Below are positions 33,843-38,778 of a stretch of DNA of 38,778 nucleotides, piece after piece (the first letter of the stretch is position 1; every line of letters starts with the position of its first letter). Origin of the DNA: Desulfobacteraceae bacterium (GTDB lineage: Bacteria > Desulfobacterota > Desulfobacteria > Desulfobacterales > Desulfolunaceae); the NCBI GenBank assembly GCA_013619155.1, contig JABXKT010000111.1, positions 1 to 38,778 on the forward strand, read 5' to 3'. The notes beneath the pieces were generated by a model. The model was not told the origin of the DNA and searched no databases. It saw nothing but the letters and a program-made list of their open reading frames with translations. The translations under genes and the position numbers were made by a program.

Positions 33843-36443
33843 ATGAAACTTCAGACAAAAATAAGCGTATCGATATTGCCCTTGGTTGCATTGGTGATAT
33901 TTGCTTTCGGAGCATGGTCCGTCATAACAAGTACCCGGGGAATCCATGACGCCGTATACCAGGTTTTCCAGCAGGCGCTTCAAAATTATGTTGAGGACAG
34001 TGTATCGGACAAGTATCAAACACTGGTCAAACACGGACTCGCCGATGTCGAATCATTTGTGGAAAGTTACCAGAAGATCTCTTTTTCCGATGCAGACAAA
34101 ATTCACCATAACAAAACCGACTACATGATGATATTCGGTGCAGCCGGAGAACGCCTGTATTGCAGCAAAAAATATGAGGATTCGGCAGCTTGGTTAGCTG
34201 TGGCCGAAACAATTAAGGCCAGTCCCGATGATTATGTTAAGGGTCACTTGACGATTGAATCCAACAATCAGATTTACATCGGCCACTTTTTTGCCCCCTG
34301 GCAGTGGACAATTATCTATGCCGTGTCCGGTGATGAGCTTATGGCTCCTGCCAGAATTAAGCCGCTTAAACAGATCGACGTATCCACCCGAGATGAATTG
34401 GGAAACCTGGCGCGCGCCATGGAGAGCATGGCAGAGACCATTCAGACACACAGGCAGGAAAAAGAGAACTGGCAGGAACATCTGGAGGCCGAAATTGAAA
34501 AACGAACAAGCGACCTTCAGGAATCGAACCGATCACTGAACATGGCCATTCAGTTGAGAGACGAAATCAATGCAAAACTCACCGAAAATGAACATTTCCT
34601 TAGAGTTGTTCTTGAATCGATCCAAGACGGTATTTGCGTCATGGATAGCCAATTTAAAATTGTACGGGTTAACACGGCAATGAATCAGATGTACCCGAAT
34701 AAAAGGCTTCTGGAGGGAAAAAAGTGCTTTGAAGTATATCATAACAGGTCGGAGCCCTGCCCGGTGTGCGTGGGATTCGGATCTTTGAATTCAGGGACGA
34801 TGGAAAAGAGTGAGCTTCGTTATATGGCCAGCGAAGATAGAGAAGGCGCCCTGGAGATTTTTGCATTTCCCATGCAGGACGACGAAGGCAAAAAAATAGG
34901 GGTGGTCGAATATGTCCGGGATATTACAGAGCAAAAAAAGATGGAGAAGGCCCTGAGAGAGAGCGAAGAAAAATTCAGGCGAATCTTCGAGACTATGCAG
35001 GACGGATATCTGCTTACCACTTGTGATGGAGATATTCTTCTGGCAAATCCTTCCGCAGCCAAGCGATTGGGCTATGATTCTGTGGACGATTTAATGACGA
35101 AAAACATTATCCAGGATATACATATAGACCGGGAGACTGCAGAAACCCTCAGGAAAAGGCTCATAAAAATGGGGGTGGTTGAGGCGTACTCCCTATCCTT
35201 GAAACGTAAGGATGGAGCGATACTTTTTGCTGACTGCAATCTTCAAGTTGTGAAAGACAGTACCGGTAAGACCACGGCAATCGAAACAGTTTTTAGAGAT
35301 ATTACAAAGCAAAAACAGATACTTCAAGAGATCATCGAGACCCAAGAACTCAATGAACGGATCACCTCATCCCCGTCCATGGGCATTGCCGTCTATGAAG
35401 AGACCGGCCAGTGTATCTTTGCCAATGAGACCATGCTGATATTGATAGGCGCCAGCCGTGAAGAGTGCCTGCTGCAAAATTTCAATGCGATTGACTCCTG
35501 GAAAAAAAGCGGCCTTCATGAAAAGGCCAACGCCGTATTGGCCGACGGCTGTGAAAGAGACAACCAGGTTCATGTGATCAGTTCATTTAAAAAGGAACTC
35601 TGGATTAACTGCAAACTGACACGGTTATACAAAAACAAACGGCCACACCTTTTGCTGTTTGTTGAAGACATATCCGAAAAAACGAAGATCCTCGCACAGC
35701 TTGAAGAGAGAAACAGAGCCCTTGAACGAAGCAACAAGGAACTGGATGATTTTTCTTATATTGCGTCTCATGATATGAAAGAACCCTTGCGAGGTATTGC
35801 GAATTACTCCATGTTTCTCATGGAAGATTACGGGACAATTTTGGATGAAGATGGAAAATCCAAACTGGAAACCCTTGTGCGACTCTGTAAAAGAGAGGAG
35901 AGTCTCATCGATTCCCTTCTCTATTACTCGAAGGTCGGACGAACTGAACTGGCCATCAAACCGGTTGACCTTAATATCGCCGTAAACAATGTCATTGATC
36001 GTATCATCCCATCCATATCGGAAAAGGGAGCTGATATCCATATCATACACACCCTACCCACGGTGGAGTGTGACGAGGCCCGGGTGGGAGAACTTTTTTA
36101 CAACCTCGTGACGAATGCCATCAAATACAATGACAACGATCTCAAACGGGTTGAAATCGGTATAGTAAAGGATGATCCGTGTACGGGGTTAAAACCGCAT
36201 CTTTCCGATTCCGATCACCCGGTATTTTTTGTCAGGGATAACGGCATCGGTATCCGGGAAAAGCACATCGGAAAAATATTCAGCATATTTAAACGGCTTC
36301 ATGGCCGTGACAAGTACGGCGGGGGGACAGGAGCGGGCCTTACCATCGTTGAAAAGATCATCAAACGGCACAAGGGAACCATCTGGGTTGAATCCAAAGA
36401 GGGCAAAGGCTCTACATTTTACTTTACCCTGAAGGGAGAATAA
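33843..36443 (+). CDS. Multi-PAS histidine kinase with Cache-like sensor, apparently missing its second membrane helix
   Basis: This 866-residue kinase has one membrane segment (9-28) and a Cache-like sensor (about 40-166) ending in FFAPWQWTIIYAVSGDEL. It then passes at once, through MAPARIKPLKQ, into the second half of a HAMP domain (IDVSTRDELGNLARAMESM, 168-196). The second helix and the first part of HAMP expected here are missing. Three PAS domains follow; the first has the cysteine motif KKCFEVYH...EPCPVC (294-309). The kinase core has H643 in SHDMKEPLR, an N box with N758, DNGIGI and GGGTGAGLTIVEK. The SHDMKEPL form is typical of phytochrome-type kinases that pair with Rcp1-like regulators, which is what follows 2 bases later. 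ATG 33843 fits the gene spacing better than ATG 33810. Confidence 0.88.
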   Translation: MKLQTKISVSILPLVALVIFAFGAWSVITSTRGIHDAVYQVFQQALQNYVEDSVSDKYQTLVKHGLADVESFVESYQKISFSDADKIHHNKTDYMMIFGAAGERLYCSKKYEDSAAWLAVAETIKASPDDYVKGHLTIESNNQIYIGHFFAPWQWTIIYAVSGDELMAPARIKPLKQIDVSTRDELGNLARAMESMAETIQTHRQEKENWQEHLEAEIEKRTSDLQESNRSLNMAIQLRDEINAKLTENEHFLRVVLESIQDGICVMDSQFKIVRVNTAMNQMYPNKRLLEGKKCFEVYHNRSEPCPVCVGFGSLNSGTMEKSELRYMASEDREGALEIFAFPMQDDEGKKIGVVEYVRDITEQKKMEKALRESEEKFRRIFETMQDGYLLTTCDGDILLANPSAAKRLGYDSVDDLMTKNIIQDIHIDRETAETLRKRLIKMGVVEAYSLSLKRKDGAILFADCNLQVVKDSTGKTTAIETVFRDITKQKQILQEIIETQELNERITSSPSMGIAVYEETGQCIFANETMLILIGASREECLLQNFNAIDSWKKSGLHEKANAVLADGCERDNQVHVISSFKKELWINCKLTRLYKNKRPHLLLFVEDISEKTKILAQLEERNRALERSNKELDDFSYIASHDMKEPLRGIANYSMFLMEDYGTILDEDGKSKLETLVRLCKREESLIDSLLYYSKVGRTELAIKPVDLNIAVNNVIDRIIPSISEKGADIHIIHTLPTVECDEARVGELFYNLVTNAIKYNDNDLKRVEIGIVKDDPCTGLKPHLSDSDHPVFFVRDNGIGIREKHIGKIFSIFKRLHGRDKYGGGTGAGLTIVEKIIKRHKGTIWVESKEGKGSTFYFTLKGE

Positions 36444-36445
36444 TC

Positions 36446-36904
36446 ATGATACAAAGGGCTCAGCAGCCAATCCTGATTGTCGAGGACAGCCCGGAAGATT
36501 TCGAGGCAACAACAAGGGCATTCAAAAAGTCCGGATTTGTAAATCCGATTTTCCGGTGCGAAGACGGCGACGAGGCTCTGGATTATATGTTTCGAAAAGG
36601 GGCTTATAAAGAGCCGGCATCATCTCCAAAGCCAGGTCTTATTCTGCTCGATCTTAACCTTCCAGGTACAGATGGCCGGGAATTTCTGACAGAGATCAAA
36701 CAGACACCCAATTTAAAAAAAATTCCTATTATTATTTTAACGACCTCCTCTGAGCAGAGTGATATCGAGAAATGTTATGAGGCCGGTGCCAATAGCTATA
36801 TCTGCAAGCCTGTCAATATAGCCGCTCTTGTGGATACACTCCAGCGAATGAAAGAGTTCTGGTTCGAAATTGTCGTTTTTCCAAGAGGAAATTCTGATGC
36901 TTAA
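36446..36904 (+). CDS. Rcp1-like single-domain response regulator
   Basis: This 152-residue protein is a stand-alone receiver. It has E13/D14 in LIVEDSPED, phosphoacceptor D69 in LILLDLNLPG and K121 in YICKPVN. The EDSPED start and the insert around YMFRKGAYKE are typical of the Rcp1 group that accepts phosphate from phytochrome-like kinases. There is no output domain, so it probably relays phosphate or binds another protein. GGAG before ATG 36446 and a 2-base gap to the kinase show translational coupling. It overlaps the diguanylate cyclase gene by 8 bases. Confidence 0.93.
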   Translation: MIQRAQQPILIVEDSPEDFEATTRAFKKSGFVNPIFRCEDGDEALDYMFRKGAYKEPASSPKPGLILLDLNLPGTDGREFLTEIKQTPNLKKIPIIILTTSSEQSDIEKCYEAGANSYICKPVNIAALVDTLQRMKEFWFEIVVFPRGNSDA

Positions 36905-38534
36905 GATCATCACACTTCTTATTATCGATGACAGCCCGGAAGACAGAGAAGCCTATAAAAGGTTGCTGTCGTCGGCTGACTTCGTAGAATATCACTTTAA
37001 AGAGTGTGACTGCGGTGAAGATTGCCTGGCATTCCTCCAGAACGAAAGCGTTGATTGCGTCCTTCTTGACTATAATCTTCCGGATATGGACGGCATTGAG
37101 ATTCTGGAGAAATTAGCGGAACAGGAAGGCTCCGATACACCTGTTATTTTCCTCACAGGTCAGGGTAACGAGACGATTGCGGTGCAAGCCATGAAAAATG
37201 GAGCCACCGATTATCTGGTTAAGACCGATATCAACGGCAAACTTTTAAACCGATCAATCCACTATGCGATCGATAAAAAAGATTCGGATCAAAAACTTCG
37301 CCACTATGTTCTTGAGCTGGAAAAAGCCAATACGCAAATTCTTAAGCAGCAAAAAGCCGTCATTGAAGAAGAACGCCTTAAAGTTATTCTCCAGATGGCA
37401 GGTGCCACTGCCCATGAGATGAATCAGCCTCTCATGACCATGTTAGGAAGTATTGAACTCCTCTATATGAAACAGGAGGTGCCCGACTCTATCAAAAAAT
37501 ATATGACACGAATCTGGGAGTCGGGAAATCGGATTTCGAGTATCGTTAAAAAAATTCAAGCCGTCAAATATCATGATACTCAGACATATGCCGGTGGTAG
37601 AGAAATCATCAAACTTGACCGGACATTAAACCTGCTTGTCGTGGAAAATAATGATGTCGATTCTGATATCTTAATGCGTGTATTGTCGGAGATAGACGGG
37701 GTTAAGGCAAATCGACTGAGTGATATCGACCAGGCATGCCAACTTTCAACGAGTGCTGACCTGATTATCACGAACTATATGCTGCCCTCAGGAACAGGCG
37801 TGGATCTATTAAAGAGGCTTGAAGAAAAGGGCGCGAACATTCCTGTGATTATTGTGTCTACTGCCGGGAGTGAAACCATTGCTTCAGAAGTCATTCAGGC
37901 CGGGGCTTACGATCATCTGCCCAAAGCCCAGTTAAATGTAAGTTCACTGAACAGAGCCATCCACAATGCCCTGGATAAACATCGTTTAAAAAACGAAGCC
38001 GTCGCAGCCGTCAAAAAAATGGCGGAAATGTCAACCACAGATGCGCTTACCGGGTTGTTTAACCGACGCTATTTTCACGATGCCTTAAAGAACGAGATCA
38101 GCCGATCCCATAGTTGTGGCTCTGATTTTGCGATCTTTATAGCGAATCTGGACCACTTCAAAATTATCAATGATACCCATGGCCATTCTGCCGGCGATCG
38201 GGTCCTGAAAGAGACAGCCCTCATCCTGAAAAATTGTCTGCGCCAAGGGGATATACCCTGTCGATACGGGGGTGAAGAAATGGCCGTGATTATGCCAAAT
38301 ACATCGGGGCATCAGGGGATAACGATTGGTGAGCGATTTAGAAAGGCCCTCAGCGAAAAACCCATTATTTGGAAAGGAACGCCTATACGGGTCAAGACAA
38401 GTATCGGTATCGCCGCCTTTAGAAAGCAAAGCAATGAATCACCTGAATTACTGATACAAAAAGCCGATCAGGCATTATACAAAGCAAAATCCCAAGGCAG
38501 AAACCGGGTGTGCGCTGAAAACTGCCACCTATAA
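36897..38534 (+). CDS. Receiver-DHp-pseudoreceiver-GGDEF diguanylate cyclase
   Basis: This 545-residue protein makes cyclic di-GMP. Receiver 1 (1-125) is complete, with D11/D12, D58 and K109. A helical segment (130-225) looks like a HisKA dimerisation domain with H173 in ATAHEMNQPL, but no ATPase domain follows. Receiver 2 (245-360) has lost its phosphoacceptor, with N293 in LIITNYMLP, and its acidic pair reads VVENND. The GGDEF domain (375-540) shows LTGLFNRRYF, NLDHFKIINDTHGH, an active-site GGEEM (458-462) and an RQGD inhibitory site (449-452) five residues before it. ATG 36897 has AGAGGA upstream and overlaps the Rcp1-like gene. It is the natural output of the kinase and regulator before it. 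Confidence 0.93.
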   Translation: MLKIITLLIIDDSPEDREAYKRLLSSADFVEYHFKECDCGEDCLAFLQNESVDCVLLDYNLPDMDGIEILEKLAEQEGSDTPVIFLTGQGNETIAVQAMKNGATDYLVKTDINGKLLNRSIHYAIDKKDSDQKLRHYVLELEKANTQILKQQKAVIEEERLKVILQMAGATAHEMNQPLMTMLGSIELLYMKQEVPDSIKKYMTRIWESGNRISSIVKKIQAVKYHDTQTYAGGREIIKLDRTLNLLVVENNDVDSDILMRVLSEIDGVKANRLSDIDQACQLSTSADLIITNYMLPSGTGVDLLKRLEEKGANIPVIIVSTAGSETIASEVIQAGAYDHLPKAQLNVSSLNRAIHNALDKHRLKNEAVAAVKKMAEMSTTDALTGLFNRRYFHDALKNEISRSHSCGSDFAIFIANLDHFKIINDTHGHSAGDRVLKETALILKNCLRQGDIPCRYGGEEMAVIMPNTSGHQGITIGERFRKALSEKPIIWKGTPIRVKTSIGIAAFRKQSNESPELLIQKADQALYKAKSQGRNRVCAENCHL

Positions 38535-38573
38535 GAGACGGCTTGCCATCACCTATCTTTCGATGATTCTCCC

Positions 38574-38615
38574 CCAACCAACCCGCCGCCACACAACGAC
38601 GGTCAGCTTGGTTGG
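38574..38615. terminator. Weak stem-loop between convergent genes
   Basis: CCAACCAA (38574-38581) pairs with TTGGTTGG (38608-38615) around a 26-base loop that has its own small stem. It lies between the cyclase stop and the stop of the minus-strand gene at the edge. There is no T-run, so a terminator role is only suggested by position. Confidence 0.4.
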
Positions 38616-38639
38616 CGTATCTAAAACAGGCCCCTCGGA

Positions 38640-38778
38640 TTAAAAATGGTGCACATAACGGGCATTGAACCGGTTCCCCTCCGGTCGGTTTTCAGCATCC
38701 GATTCGAAATAGACGTTCACAAGCAGATGATCATCCTTCCCAAGATGGACCACACCGCCCGGGCCGATGGCAAAGACC
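38640..38778 (-). CDS. C-terminal end of an outer-membrane beta-barrel-type protein, cut by the window
   Basis: The last 46 codons of a minus-strand gene are present, ending at the stop 38640-38642. The end reads [22 protein letters not shown], here given only to its final aromatic residue. A C-terminal phenylalanine after alternating residues is typical of outer-membrane barrels. The AENRPEG.RFN segment resembles the end of the MetA-pathway/SphA-type transporter family found with aromatic degradation genes. The rest lies beyond the right edge, so length and start are unknown. Confidence 0.65.
   Translation of the reverse strand, partial: VFAIGPGGVVHLGKDDHLLVNVYFESDAENRPEGNRFNARYVHHF

Overview
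The window looks like a piece of chromosome from a strictly anaerobic, motile deltaproteobacterium (Desulfobacterota, probably a Desulfobacterales relative). This is an inference from gene content: a ferredoxin-dependent 2-oxoacid oxidoreductase, a TRAP carboxylate transporter, a UGA-decoded selenoprotein, a B12-type radical SAM protein, and unusually many large sensory proteins. No rRNA, tRNA, CRISPR array or complete insertion sequence was seen. The genes are separated by long intergenic stretches filled with a mosaic of related palindromic repeats.

Layout. Positions 1-3000, minus strand: a patatin-like lipase running off the left edge, a hotdog thioesterase, a TetR regulator, a 148-bp element with inverted-repeat ends flanked by TA, and a small cupin. 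Positions 3799-10118, plus strand: a B12-binding-type radical SAM protein, a fused lysophospholipid flippase/acyltransferase, a CNNM-type membrane protein, an unidentified six-helix membrane protein, and a small HesB-like selenoprotein. The selenoprotein has an in-frame UGA at 9897 with a SECIS-like hairpin directly after it, so ordinary gene callers miss it. Positions 10756-14839, minus strand: a chemoreceptor that lacks the conserved signalling tip, and a PAS protein with a C-terminal four-cysteine module. Positions 15552-18635, plus strand: a three-gene operon for a 2-oxoacid:ferredoxin oxidoreductase (gamma-delta fusion, alpha, beta). Position 19242: a second, intact dCache chemoreceptor.

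Positions 22053-27346, minus strand, form a sensory cassette: a lipoprotein solute-binding protein without its own transporter, a receiver/LuxR-type response regulator and a dCache hybrid histidine kinase. It faces a divergent TRAP transporter operon (dctP, dctQ, dctM, 27934-30791), followed by an unrecognised, well-structured 413-residue protein that may act on the transported compound. The simplest reading is that the cassette senses a ligand and controls uptake and use of a carboxylate; this is inferred from position only.

Positions 32792-38534, plus strand, form a second signalling cassette with less GC-rich third codon positions than the rest: an orphan substrate-binding protein, a multi-PAS histidine kinase, an Rcp1-like single-domain response regulator and a receiver-DHp-receiver-GGDEF diguanylate cyclase. 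Their tight spacing and overlaps suggest one pathway from a periplasmic ligand to cyclic di-GMP. The kinase has one membrane segment but no second one, and about half its HAMP domain is missing. The right edge holds the C-terminal end of an outer-membrane protein on the minus strand.

The most notable items are the UGA-containing selenoprotein, the two signalling proteins with apparent precise in-frame deletions, the solute-binding-protein-to-c-di-GMP cassette, the unknown TRAP-linked protein, and the intergenic hairpin families whose stems differ in sequence but keep their pairing.
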